Shown here piece after piece: positions 41,757-50,278 of a DNA stretch of 64,000 nt. Position numbers and translations under genes: made by a program. The notes under the pieces were generated by a model that was not told where the DNA came from, did no database searches, and saw only the letters and a program-made list of their open reading frames with translations. The stretch is from 20CM-2-65-7 sp963830455 (lineage in GTDB: Bacteria > Gemmatimonadota > Gemmatimonadetes > Gemmatimonadales > GWC2-71-9), in the NCBI GenBank assembly GCA_963830455.1, contig CAWHMT010000004.1, forward strand, positions 620,001-684,000, written 5' to 3'. Each line of letters opens with the position of its first letter. Positions within the stretch are counted from its first letter, which is position 1.

Positions 41757-42919
41757 CGACTCCTCTTACATCTACCGACGCCTCGGCACTCCTGGGCGTC
41801 TACACGCGCGTCGGCCCTCTCTTCGTCGCCGGCGAGGGCTCCGAGCTGATCGCGGAGGACGGCACCCGCTACCTCGATTTTGTGGCGGGGATCGCCGTCA
41901 ACGCGCTGGGCTACAACAGCCCGGTGTTCCGCGATGCGGTCATGCGTGCGCTGGAGTCTGGCCTGGTTCACGTCTCGAATCTGTATCGGACCGAACCGGG
42001 CGAGCGGCTCGCCGCCGAGCTCACCAAGGCCTTCGGCGGGCAGGCGTTCTTCTGTAATTCGGGTGCGGAAGCGAACGAGGGCGCGTTCAAATTCGCGCGC
42101 AAGTGGTCGAAGCAGACCGACATCGTCGCGTTCAGCGGCTCGTTTCACGGCCGGCTGTTCGCGTCGCTCGCGGCGACCGATCGCCCTGACTACCGCCGTC
42201 CCTTCGAGCCGCTGCTGCCCAACGTCCAGATCGTTCCGCTGGGCGATCGCGACGCGGCCACGCGCGCGATCACGGCCGAACGCACGGCCGCGGTCATCAT
42301 CGAGCCCGTGCAGGGAGAGGGCGGCGTGCGCCCGGTTCCGGCCGACTTCCTCGCGTTTCTCCGCGAGCGCTGCGACGCCACCGCAAGCGCGCTGATCTTC
42401 GACGAAGTGCAGTGCGGCCTGGGTCGCACGGGAACGCTGTTTGCCGCGGAGCAGGCGGGCATCGTGCCGGACATGTACACGCTGGCCAAGCCGCTCGGCG
42501 GCGGACTCCCGATGGGCGCCATTCTCGTGAGCGACCGCATCGCCGCCGCACTCGCGCCCGGCGATCACGCCACGACGTTCGGCGGCGGACCGTTCGTCGC
42601 GACCGTGGCGCTCGAGGTCCTGAAGGTGATCGCCGAGCCCGAGTTCCTCGCCGATGTGCGCGCCAGGGGCGCATGGCTCGGTGAGCGCCTGGGGCGCATC
42701 GCGGCGCGATCCGCGCGCGTGCGCGCAGCGCGTGGCCGAGGGCTGATGTGGGGGCTCGAGTTGAACGAAGTGGCGGCTCCCGTGGTCGCTGCCGCGCGCG
42801 AGCGTCACCTGCTGGTGCTCACCGCGGGCCCGAATGTCATTCGCATCGTTCCGCCGCTCACCATCTCGCGCGACGATCTCGAGCGCGGCGCTACGACTCT
42901 CGAAGAGGTGCTTGCGTGA
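41753..42919 (+). CDS. argD: acetylornithine aminotransferase
   Basis: 388 residues from GTG 41753 (GTGA overlap with argB). Class III PLP aminotransferase: YLDFVAGIAVNALGY, FFCNSGAEANEGAFKFARKW, SFHGRLFASLAAT, EPVQGEGGVRP, FDEVQCGLGRTGTLFA and the PLP-Lys in TLAKPLGGGLPMGA. It exchanges N-acetylglutamate semialdehyde for N-acetylornithine, the step after ArgC. Members can also act on succinyl-diaminopimelate or lysine precursors. Its position between argB and the GNAT gene fixes the arginine role. Confidence 0.93.
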   Translation: MTTPLTSTDASALLGVYTRVGPLFVAGEGSELIAEDGTRYLDFVAGIAVNALGYNSPVFRDAVMRALESGLVHVSNLYRTEPGERLAAELTKAFGGQAFFCNSGAEANEGAFKFARKWSKQTDIVAFSGSFHGRLFASLAATDRPDYRRPFEPLLPNVQIVPLGDRDAATRAITAERTAAVIIEPVQGEGGVRPVPADFLAFLRERCDATASALIFDEVQCGLGRTGTLFAAEQAGIVPDMYTLAKPLGGGLPMGAILVSDRIAAALAPGDHATTFGGGPFVATVALEVLKVIAEPEFLADVRARGAWLGERLGRIAARSARVRAARGRGLMWGLELNEVAAPVVAAARERHLLVLTAGPNVIRIVPPLTISRDDLERGATTLEEVLA

Positions 42920-43398
42920 CCAGCTTGTCGGTCAAGACCGAGACTCGCCTGCGTCCGGCCATCCTCGCCGACGTCGCGGCCATGGAAGTCCTCATGGCCC
43001 CGTTCGTCGCGACCGGTGACCTGCTGCCGCGCTCGAATTATGATCTCTGCCGGCATATCAAGGAGTACGTGGTGGCGGAGGGGCCCGACGGGAGTCTCGT
43101 CGGCACCGCCAGTCTCAAGGTCTACAGCACGGAACTCGCGGAGATCGCGGGCCTAGCGGTGCGCGATGACCAGCAGGGCCGCGGCGTGGGGAAGGCGCTC
43201 GTCGAGGCGCTGCTCGTGGACGCCCGTGCGCTGGGGCTCAACGAGGTGTTCGGGCTGACGCGCAAACCGCTGTTCTTCCTGCGACTTGGCTTCCGCGTAG
43301 CGGAGAAGGAGCAGTTCCCGCTCAAAGTCTGGGCGGACTGCGCACGCTGTCCCCGTCAGCACGCCTGCGACGAGGTGGCGGTAGCGCTGACGCTTTAG
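42916..43398 (+). CDS. argA: N-acetylglutamate synthase-type GNAT acetyltransferase
   Basis: 160 residues from GTG 42916 (GTGA overlap with argD). GNAT domain: TRLRPAILADVAAMEVLM, LAEIAGLAVRDDQQGRGVGKALVEALL (acetyl-CoA loop QxxGxG/A) and FFLRLGFRVAEKEQFPLKVW. The Cys-rich end DCARCPRQHACDEVAV is typical of the short, kinase-less N-acetylglutamate synthases. It should acetylate glutamate and so feed ArgB. The operon has no argJ in this window, consistent with need for a dedicated synthase. The argA name is by family and context. Confidence 0.82.
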   Translation: MTSLSVKTETRLRPAILADVAAMEVLMAPFVATGDLLPRSNYDLCRHIKEYVVAEGPDGSLVGTASLKVYSTELAEIAGLAVRDDQQGRGVGKALVEALLVDARALGLNEVFGLTRKPLFFLRLGFRVAEKEQFPLKVWADCARCPRQHACDEVAVALTL

Positions 43399-43420
43399 GG
43401 ACGTCTAGATTTCCCGTCCC

Positions 43421-44092
43421 ATGCCCCCATTTCGCCTCATCTTCTGGGACGTCGATACCCAGCACGACTTCATGAAGGCCGACGGCAAGCTGTACGTGCC
43501 CGACGCCGAGCAGCTAATTCCTAATCTCAAAAAACTAACCGACTACGCCCACGGCCACGGCATCCGCATCGTGGCCAGCGCGGATGATCACGTGCGTGAG
43601 CATGAGGAGATCTCGGCCACGCCCGATTGGAAGACCACGTTCCCGCCGCACTGCCTGCGCGGCACGCCGGGTCAGCACAAGATCCCGGAGACCGCGCTGC
43701 GTGATCCGCTCGTCATCGAGCCCGAGCCGCAAGATCCCGCCGCGCTCGGGCCCCGAGTCAAGAGCCATCGCGGCGACATCCTCTTTCATAAGCACCGCTT
43801 CGACGTCTTCTCCAATCCCAATGTCCTTCCCGTGCTCGACGCCCTGAATCCGAATGACATCGTCCTGTACGGCGTTGCCCTCGACGTCTGCGACAAGTAC
43901 GCGATCGAGGGACTGCTCCAGCACCGTCCCCAGGTTCGTCTGTTCGCGGTCGTGGATGCGATGAAACCCATCGATCGCGACGTGGCCGAGCATCTGTTGA
44001 AGGAATGGGGCGACGAAGGGGTGCGCCTCGTGAAGACCAGCGAGGTCGTGGTGGGGGGCTTGGTGGAAGAGCTGGCGCGGGCCGGCGCATGA
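43421..44092 (+). CDS. isochorismatase/nicotinamidase-like cysteine hydrolase
   Basis: 223 residues. Cysteine-hydrolase triad: Asp in FWDVDTQHDFM, Lys in FHKHRFDVFSNP, and Cys in YGVALDVCDKYAIEGLL. A DDHVREHEE block with a His matches the metal-binding or substrate loop of nicotinamidases, though the usual D-x-H-x3-H is only partly kept. It probably hydrolyses an amide such as nicotinamide, which would feed the nicotinate phosphoribosyltransferase 3.5 kb upstream. It overlaps the aminotransferase gene by ATGA. Confidence 0.85.
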   Translation: MPPFRLIFWDVDTQHDFMKADGKLYVPDAEQLIPNLKKLTDYAHGHGIRIVASADDHVREHEEISATPDWKTTFPPHCLRGTPGQHKIPETALRDPLVIEPEPQDPAALGPRVKSHRGDILFHKHRFDVFSNPNVLPVLDALNPNDIVLYGVALDVCDKYAIEGLLQHRPQVRLFAVVDAMKPIDRDVAEHLLKEWGDEGVRLVKTSEVVVGGLVEELARAGA

Positions 44093-45204
44093 CTCAGGCC
44101 GCCGCAGTGTCGACGCACCACGCGACTCCGGCGTTCGGCAAGTTCTTCCTGCCGGGACCCACCGACGTCCATCCCGAAGTACTGGAAGCCATGATCCGCC
44201 CGATGATCCCCCATCGGTCAGCGGCGATGGAAAAGCTGCTGCAGACGATGGCGCCCAAACTCAGCGCCGTCGCGCGCACCACGCGGCCGGTATTCGTCGG
44301 CACCACGTCGGCGACCGGCTTTATGGAGATGGCCGTTCGCAACGGGGTGCGCCGCCGGGCCCTGTCGCTCGTCAACGGCGCGTTCAGCGAGCGCTTCGCC
44401 GGCATCGTCGGCGCCTGCGGCAAGGAGTGTATCCGTCTGGACGTGCCGCTGGGCTCGGCAATCGAGCCGGACATGCTGCGGGATGCGCTGAAGCGCACCC
44501 CGGTCGACGCCGTCACGTGCGTGCATTCCGAAACCTCGACGGGCGTGCTCCAGGACGTGGCGGGCTACGCTGAAGTGGTCAAGGACTTCGACGGCGTGCT
44601 GCTGCTGGTCGACGCCGTGACCTCGATGGCCGGCTCGCCGGTGGAAACGGATCGCTGGGGGCGGGGTCTCGATTTCGTCTTTACGGGCTCGCAGAAAGCG
44701 CTGGCGTTGCCGCCCGGCCTGGCGTTGGGCGTCGCGTCGGAGCGCCTGGTCGAGCGCGCCAAGACGCTGGAAGAGCGGGGCGCGTATTTCGACGTCGTCA
44801 GCTTCCTCGCCGCGACGACCAAGTTCCAGCCCACGAACACCCCGGCGATTTCGCTGCTCTATGCGCTCGACGTGCAGCTCGGCCGGATCGAGCGCGAAGG
44901 CGGCATCGAGGCGCGCTGGGCGCGGCACGACGCCATGCGGCGTCGCGTCGAGTCGTGGAGTGCCGAACACGGGATCAAGTTCCTGCCGCGCGACGGACGA
45001 CACAGCTGGACGGTCTCGTGCCTGCGGTTACCCGAAGGCAAGCACTCCAAGGACGTCGTCGCCGCGTTGAAGCAGCAGGGGTGGACGATCGGTGCGGGCT
45101 ACGGCGCGCTGAAAGACTCGACGATTCGCATCGGCCACATGGGTGACCACACAGTCGCCGCGCTCGATGAGCTGTTGCCGCTCATCGAGCAGGCATTGAG
45201 ATGA
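44089..45204 (+). CDS. class V aminotransferase, likely phosphoserine/serine-type, paired with serA
   Basis: 371 residues from ATG 44089 (ATGA overlap). PLP fold type I class V: FFLPGPTDVHPEVLEAM, VGTTSATGFMEMAVRNG, CVHSETSTGVLQDV, LLLVDAVTSMAGSPVETD and PLP-Lys in FTGSQKALALPPGLAL. The family includes serine-pyruvate/alanine-glyoxylate aminotransferases. Direct ATGA coupling to serA suggests it works as the phosphohydroxypyruvate aminotransferase in serine synthesis, replacing canonical SerC. That role is inference from context. Confidence 0.88.
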   Translation: MTQAAAVSTHHATPAFGKFFLPGPTDVHPEVLEAMIRPMIPHRSAAMEKLLQTMAPKLSAVARTTRPVFVGTTSATGFMEMAVRNGVRRRALSLVNGAFSERFAGIVGACGKECIRLDVPLGSAIEPDMLRDALKRTPVDAVTCVHSETSTGVLQDVAGYAEVVKDFDGVLLLVDAVTSMAGSPVETDRWGRGLDFVFTGSQKALALPPGLALGVASERLVERAKTLEERGAYFDVVSFLAATTKFQPTNTPAISLLYALDVQLGRIEREGGIEARWARHDAMRRRVESWSAEHGIKFLPRDGRHSWTVSCLRLPEGKHSKDVVAALKQQGWTIGAGYGALKDSTIRIGHMGDHTVAALDELLPLIEQALR

Positions 45205-46811
45205 CAGCCACCTGGCGCGTGGTCGTAGCCGATCGGGTTGCCAAAAGCGGGCTCGACCTGCTCTCTCAAACACCCGACATCGAAGTCGTCGACGTCGCAG
45301 GCAAACCGGCGGAGCTCGATAAGGCCATCGCCGGCGCGCACGCCCTGATCGTCCGCAGTGAAACTCGTGTCACCGCCGCTCTGATGGCCCACGCACCGAA
45401 CCTGCGCGTCGTCGCCCGCGCCGGCACCGGCGTCGATACTATCGATGTCCCGGCGGCGACCCGCCGCGGCATTGCCGTGATGAATACGCCCGGCGCCAAT
45501 ACGGTGAGCGCGGGCGAGCACGCGATGGGACTCCTGCTGGCGCTGGTGCGCCGCATCTCCGACGCCGCGGCCGCGATGAAACGCGGCGAGTGGGATCGCA
45601 AGCGGTTCGAGGGCACGGAGCTGCGTGGCAAAACGATAGGTATCATCGGGCTGGGACGGATCGGCGCCCACGTCGCGCAGCTGGCGCGGGCGTTCGGCAT
45701 GCAGGTCGTGGGGCACGATCCGTATCTCCCGCCCGAGCGCGCGGTGGAGCTGCACGTGCGGTTGCTCCCGATCGACCAGCTGCTCCGCGCCGCGGACGTC
45801 GTCACGCTCCACCTCGCGCTGACCGATCAGACGCATCATCTGATCGACGCCGATCGCCTGAAGCTGATGAAACCGACCGCGGTGCTGATCAACACGGCGC
45901 GGGGCGAGCTCGTCGACGAGGCGGCATTGGCGGATGCGATCAAAGAGAAGCGGATTGGGGGCGCGGCCATCGATGTCTTCGCCGTCGAGCCGTTGCCGGC
46001 CGATTCGCCGTTGCGTGGGCTCGATCGCGTGATTCTCACGCCGCACCTCGCGGCCTCGACCGCGGAGGCCCAGGAGCGCGTCGCGACCGAGATCTGCGTG
46101 GCGGTGCGTGATGCGCTGGTAGGGGGCGATCTCTCCACGGCGCTCAATGTGCCCGGCATGGGCGGCGATATCCTCCGCAGGCTCGCGCCCCTCCTCGACC
46201 TGGCCCGCCGGCTCGGCCGGTTGGCGCTGGCGCTCGCGGACGGTCCGGTCAAGGCGGTCGAAGTCGCCTACGGCGGCAAGGAAGAGGGCGCCCAGCGGCC
46301 CGTGCTCGTCTCGGCGCTCGAAGGGCTGCTGACCGCGATGAACGCCGGGCCCGTCAGTCTCGTGAACGCGCAGGTCCTGGCGGAAGAGAAGGGAATCCAG
46401 CTCGGGACGCGCCAGGGTGCACCCGAAGCGGGGTTCGAAACGTCGATCGGCGTCAAAGTCGATACCGCGCGCGGTCGCGTGCGCGTCGCGGGCGCGTTGA
46501 TCGGTGACAGCCATGGTCGCGTGATTCGGATCGACGATTATCACGTGGACATCACACCGGCCGGCTGGATGCTCGTCGTGCGCAACCGGGACGTTCCCGG
46601 CGTCATCGGACGCGTGGGGACGGCACTGGGAACCGCGGGCATCAACATCGCGAGCTATCACCAGGCGCGGCGGTCAGCGCAGGCGAGCGGCCCTCCCGGC
46701 GATGCCCTGGCCGCGATCAACGTCGATCAGGCGCTGACCAACGGCGTGCTCGGCAAGCTGCAGGCGCTGCCGGACGTGCTCGACGTACGGTTGGCGAATT
46801 TCGGGGATTAG
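45201..46811 (+). CDS. serA: D-3-phosphoglycerate dehydrogenase, long form with ACT domain
   Basis: 536 residues. Substrate domain, then NAD-binding domain with IIGLGRIGAHVAQLARAFG, catalytic NTARGELVDEAALADAI (Arg) and TPHLAASTAEAQERVA (His). An intervening (ASB) domain runs from about 320 to 450. The C-terminal ACT domain (VVRNRDVPGVIGRVGTALGTAGINIASYHQ) senses serine for feedback. It commits glycolytic 3-phosphoglycerate to serine. It is translationally coupled to the aminotransferase, giving a two-gene serine module. Confidence 0.96.
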   Translation: MTATWRVVVADRVAKSGLDLLSQTPDIEVVDVAGKPAELDKAIAGAHALIVRSETRVTAALMAHAPNLRVVARAGTGVDTIDVPAATRRGIAVMNTPGANTVSAGEHAMGLLLALVRRISDAAAAMKRGEWDRKRFEGTELRGKTIGIIGLGRIGAHVAQLARAFGMQVVGHDPYLPPERAVELHVRLLPIDQLLRAADVVTLHLALTDQTHHLIDADRLKLMKPTAVLINTARGELVDEAALADAIKEKRIGGAAIDVFAVEPLPADSPLRGLDRVILTPHLAASTAEAQERVATEICVAVRDALVGGDLSTALNVPGMGGDILRRLAPLLDLARRLGRLALALADGPVKAVEVAYGGKEEGAQRPVLVSALEGLLTAMNAGPVSLVNAQVLAEEKGIQLGTRQGAPEAGFETSIGVKVDTARGRVRVAGALIGDSHGRVIRIDDYHVDITPAGWMLVVRNRDVPGVIGRVGTALGTAGINIASYHQARRSAQASGPPGDALAAINVDQALTNGVLGKLQALPDVLDVRLANFGD

Positions 46812-46840
46812 CACTCCGTTCTGAGCGCCTTCCTTGCCCC

Positions 46841-46880
46841 AAAAAGCAGGTCCCTCGCGCCTTCGGCGCTCGGGATGACA
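46841..46880. repeat. dispersed palindromic repeat, copy 1 (left of the GIY-YIG gene)
   Basis: Reads AAAAAGCAGGTCCCTCGCGC then CTTCGGCGCTCGGGATGACA. The inner CGCGCCTTCGGCGCT part can form a small hairpin. The outer ends AGCAGGTCCCTCG and CGGGATGACA recur in inverted orientation at 47301-47340 and, with variation, at 47369-47417 and 63891-63983. It is a non-coding intergenic repeat in the gap between serA and the GIY-YIG gene. Confidence 0.75.
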
Positions 46881-46910
46881 TGGCACCGCGCGCACTTTGA
46901 GAAAAAAGAG

Positions 46911-47201
46911 TTAGGGGAAAGAAAGAGTTGCAGCCAGGTCTTCCCAGGTAGGATTACGGTTTTCGATTAGCCTTACCCTTCGCGAACGCCTCCAGTCTTT
47001 GACCTCCTTCTCGCGCGCAATGGCGTCGCGAATGTCCGCAAACTCCTCGAAGTAGACGAGCCGGGTGACGCGATATTTGCTGGTAAATCCTGAGAAGAGG
47101 CCCTGCTTGTGCTCGTTCACACGCCGGGCGAGGTCATTGGTGACGCCGGTATATAGCACTCGAGAGCGGCTCGCCATGATGTAGATGTAGTAAGGGCGCA
47201 T
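46911..47201 (-). CDS. small GIY-YIG endonuclease domain protein
   Basis: 96 residues. GIY-YIG catalytic core: YYIYIMASRSRVLYTGVTNDLARRVNEHKQG, with the two Tyr strands, Arg in the helix and the His/Lys that follow; Glu lies in AIAREKEVKDWRR. It resembles stand-alone YhbQ/UPF0213-like nucleases of unknown cellular role. It is less GC-rich than its neighbours. It is bracketed by inverted copies of one repeat (46841-46880 and 47301-47340), which may be related to how it moves or what it cuts. Confidence 0.88.
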   Translation of the reverse strand: MRPYYIYIMASRSRVLYTGVTNDLARRVNEHKQGLFSGFTSKYRVTRLVYFEEFADIRDAIAREKEVKDWRRSRRVRLIENRNPTWEDLAATLSFP

Positions 47202-47300
47202 GACAGTTCAGGATGCTGGACCTCGGCTTGTCGACTATCATCATTTTGTTGCAGGTCTGGCCCTTTCCCTTCCTCCCCTCAATACAAAGCAAGCGGCGCT

Positions 47301-47417
47301 GTCATCCCGAGCGCCGCAGGCGCGAGGGACCTGCTTTCTCTTTCCGAATAGCAGATCGTTGGTCCAAAAGCAGATCCCTCGCGGCGCGCGCTAACGCGCG
47401 CGTCGCCCGGGATGACA
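47301..47417. repeat. dispersed palindromic repeat, copies 2 and 3 (right of the GIY-YIG gene)
   Basis: Copy 2 (47301-47340) reads GTCATCCCGAGCGCCGCAGG followed by CGCGAGGGACCTGCTTTCTC, inverted relative to copy 1. Copy 3 (47369-47417) is again in the copy 1 orientation: AGCAGATCCCTCGCGGCGCG, a GCTAACGCGCGC hairpin core and CCCGGGATGACAAC. Together they fill most of the 261-nt gap between the GIY-YIG and ankyrin genes. No ORF is credible here. Confidence 0.75.
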
Positions 47418-47462
47418 ACGCCGCGCGCGCCTTTTGAAGAAAAAGGGAGAAAGAAGGGGGAG

Positions 47463-48931
47463 TCACCCCCGGATCCACGCCGCGACGATCTCGCTAATCC
47501 CTTCCGCCGGCTCAGGCTGCGGCGCCTTCCACTCCAGTGGTGATCCCGCGTCCAGCAGCAATTTGCCCACCGCGGCAAAGTCCCTTCCTTCGCGACCCTG
47601 ACGCGACCCTTCCGCCGCCCAGACCAGCGGCTGGCCGTTGAACTCGCGGTCGCGGATGTGCACCGACGCGCCATGCGCGAGCAGCACGCGCACCGCTTCG
47701 GGCCATCCCTCCATCGCGGCTGAGTGCAATGCCGTCTTGCCGATGCTGGCGTCCGGGCGGTTCGGGTCGAAGCCCGCGGCCAGCATCGCCTCGAGCGCGC
47801 GGCACGTCGTTCGCGCTCGGCGGCTTGATGAAACGCGATGTAGTGGTCGTCGGTGATCTCGCTCTTGAGGCCGTCATTGTTGGCCAGGAGCGCCTCCGCC
47901 GCCGCGCGATCGCCCCGACTGCACGCCGCGACGAGCCGGTCGACGGCTGACAGCTCGGGCGACGCGCCGTGCGCGAGCAGCCAGTCGGCCACCGCGCGGT
48001 TGCCGTTCAGCTCGGCGACGGCGTAGGGCGTCCTGCCGTCGGCGCGGCGGCGCGTGATGTCGGCGCCACGCGCGACCATCGCCTCCACCACCGGCACATC
48101 CCACGCGCGCGCCGCGACATGCAGCGGCGTCTCGCCGTTCTCGCTGAACACGGCGTTCGGATCGGCGCCGTGCGCGAGTAGCCAGAGCACGCCGTCCGCC
48201 GTGCGGCTCCATTGTAGGATCGCATAGAGCGCGGTCGATCCGTCGCTGGCCCAGCGCTGATCGACGTGCGCGCCGCGCGCGAGCAGCGCTTCCAACACCT
48301 GTATGTCGCCGGCGCTCGCCGCGAGCGGCAGCGTGACGCCGTCATTCGGATCCGCGCCGGCATCGAGCAGCACGTTCACGAGCGGCAGCGATTGCACGTG
48401 GCGCGAAGCGCCCCAGAGCACCGGGCGGCGCACGTTGTGATGAATCCAGGGGAAACGCGTATTCGGATCGACGCCGAGGCTGATGAGCCGGCGCGCGATG
48501 TCGGCAAGACCGTCGGAGCCCACCGACGTGTAGCAGATGTAGTGGATCGGCAGCCAGCCGCGCGGCCCGCCTGTCTGGCCCGCGAGTGACGGATCTTTCG
48601 TGAGTCGAGCGTCCACGGCGTCGGCGTCACCGAGCACGAGCGCCGTGTAGAAATTCGCGGTGGCAATCTTGGGATGCAGCGCGAGGATGCGTTTGGCGCG
48701 ATCGGGCCGGCCGTCCGTCGCCGCTTCCATGAATTCCGTTACCGCCGCATCGAATTCGAGCGTGCGCGCTTCCACCTCTTCGCGCAGCTTGTTCCAGGAC
48801 GCGAAGCCGTATTCGCGCGCGAGTCGCGTTTGCGCTTCGTGCAGCGGGACGTGCGCCGACTCCTGAAGCTCTTTTGCCTGCCGTTTGAGTTGGTCGAGAT
48901 CCGGACGTGAGGGGAGCTGCTTGCCTGGCAT
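47463..48931 (-). pseudogene. ankyrin-repeat protein with a frameshift in a CG run
   Basis: About 488 residues if repaired. It starts at ATG 48931 (GGAGG four bases upstream) with a helical N-terminal domain (MPGKQLPSRPDLDQLKRQAKEL, FASWNKLREEVE). Many ankyrin repeats follow: GWLPIHYICYTSVG, VNVLLDAGADPNDGVTLPLA, GETPLHVAARAWDVPVVEAMVARGADITRR and DGRTPYAVAELNGN. At 47795-47802 a GCGCGC run carries two extra (or one missing) bases. The other frame then continues AAGFDPNRPDASIGKTALHSAAMEGWPEAVRVLL to WIRG. Ankyrins bind proteins; targets are unknown. It is divergent from the kinase gene. Confidence 0.85.
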
Positions 48932-49087
48932 AAAGCCTCCATGCTGAGCGCCAGCGGTCCGCAAGCTGGCCAGCACGGAGACAGCCGTGCAGGGAATTCG
49001 TGTAGTGGGTGGACTCAGTCCTTCGCGCGGACCCGCGTGCGCCCCGAGCGCGAGGGAAGGATGCGGCGAGGCGCGGGAGGCGTCAAG

Positions 49088-50248
49088 GTGTATTTTGAGG
49101 TCGTGTCCGACCTCCTCCAACTCTGCCCCGGCTGTCACAAGCCGCTCGGCCCGGTCGACCGGTTTTGCCCGCGCTGCGGCCGGTCGACGGGCCTGAACGC
49201 CGATCCCGAAGTCACACTGATCGACCCGGTGGAGACCCGCTCCGCCGCCGATCCCGAAGTCACACTGGTCAAGCCGGTGGAAACGCCCGCTCGAACGGAT
49301 CCGGCGTCACCCGCGACGTCCGCCATATTCCGAGACCGCTTGCAGCAGGCCCTCCGCGGTGAATACGACCTCGTTGGCCTCACTGGACAGGGCGGGTTTG
49401 CCCGCGTTTACCGCGCGCAGGATAAGCGGCTGAATCGGATGGTGGCCATTAAGGCCCTGAAGCCGGAGTTGCTGGAGGCGCCGGACCTGGTGGAGCGGTT
49501 TCGGGCCGAAGGCATCGCGCTGGCGCAGCTGCGCCACCCCGGCATCGTTCCGATTTTTGATATCCGCGAACGCGACGGATTGATCTACTATGTCATGCCG
49601 TTCGTGGAGGGCGCGACGCTCGAGTCGCGGCTGGACCATCGGCTGCCGCCGTTCGAAACGCGGCGCATTTTGGCGGAGCTGGCGGACGCGCTCGGGGCCG
49701 CCCATCGCGCCCAGATGATCCATCTGGACATCAAACCGGCGAACGTCTTTCTGGAGGGCGATCAAGGGAAAGTCTTGCTGATGGACTTCGGGATCGCCAA
49801 GGCGATGACCGACCAGGTGGCCGGCAAGGTGCAGATCGTGGGCACGCCCGAGTACATGTCCCCGGAGCAAGCCCAGGGGCTGGCCGGCATCGATCACCGG
49901 TCGGACATTTACTCGCTCGGCGCGCTCGGCTACCGCATGCTGGTGGGGCGCCCGCCGTTCCGTGGCACGCGCGTCACCCAAACCCTCGCCAAACAAGTGA
50001 GTGAGACGCCGGCACCGATTCGCGAGATCAATCCGACGGTTCCGAAGGATTTCGCCGACGCGATCATGCGGTGCCTGGCGAAGGATCCCGAGGAGCGGTT
50101 CTCGACGGCACTGGAGCTGCGCGCGGCGCTCGACGCTGTGTCCTTCTTCACCAGTGGAGCCGAGAAGCCCCTTGGTGGCACATCGCCAGTTCTCGTCGTC
50201 GCGCTCGCGTTTGTGGTCGGCCTCTTGATCGGCATGTTCCTCGGGTAG
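49088..50248 (+). CDS. zinc-ribbon Ser/Thr protein kinase with C-terminal membrane anchor
   Basis: 386 residues from GTG 49088, chosen for the GGGAGG seven bases upstream. A zinc ribbon (LCPGCHKPLGPVDRFCPRCG) is followed by two 16-residue repeats containing ADPEVTL and PVET. Then the Hanks kinase domain: GQGGFARVYRA, VAIKALKPE, MIHLDIKPANVFL (Leu replaces the Arg of HRD), DFGIAKAM and GTPEYMSPEQAQGLAG. It ends in one membrane helix (VLVVALAFVVGLLIGMFLG). The DPEVTL threonines may be phosphorylation sites. HRD-to-HLD means loss of the usual activation-loop control Arg. Confidence 0.92.
   Translation: MYFEVVSDLLQLCPGCHKPLGPVDRFCPRCGRSTGLNADPEVTLIDPVETRSAADPEVTLVKPVETPARTDPASPATSAIFRDRLQQALRGEYDLVGLTGQGGFARVYRAQDKRLNRMVAIKALKPELLEAPDLVERFRAEGIALAQLRHPGIVPIFDIRERDGLIYYVMPFVEGATLESRLDHRLPPFETRRILAELADALGAAHRAQMIHLDIKPANVFLEGDQGKVLLMDFGIAKAMTDQVAGKVQIVGTPEYMSPEQAQGLAGIDHRSDIYSLGALGYRMLVGRPPFRGTRVTQTLAKQVSETPAPIREINPTVPKDFADAIMRCLAKDPEERFSTALELRAALDAVSFFTSGAEKPLGGTSPVLVVALAFVVGLLIGMFLG
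49199..49294 (+). repeat. 48-nt tandem duplication inside the kinase linker
   Basis: GCCGATCCCGAAGTCACACT occurs at 49199 and again exactly 48 nt later at 49247, followed by similar CCGGTGGAGAC/CCGGTGGAAAC. The two units encode ADPEVTLIDPVETRSA and ADPEVTLVKPVETPAR. The duplication stays in frame and copies a possible phosphothreonine site. Confidence 0.8.
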
Positions 50249-50278
50249 CCGACCCACCGCCCCCCTCTATCATTGATC

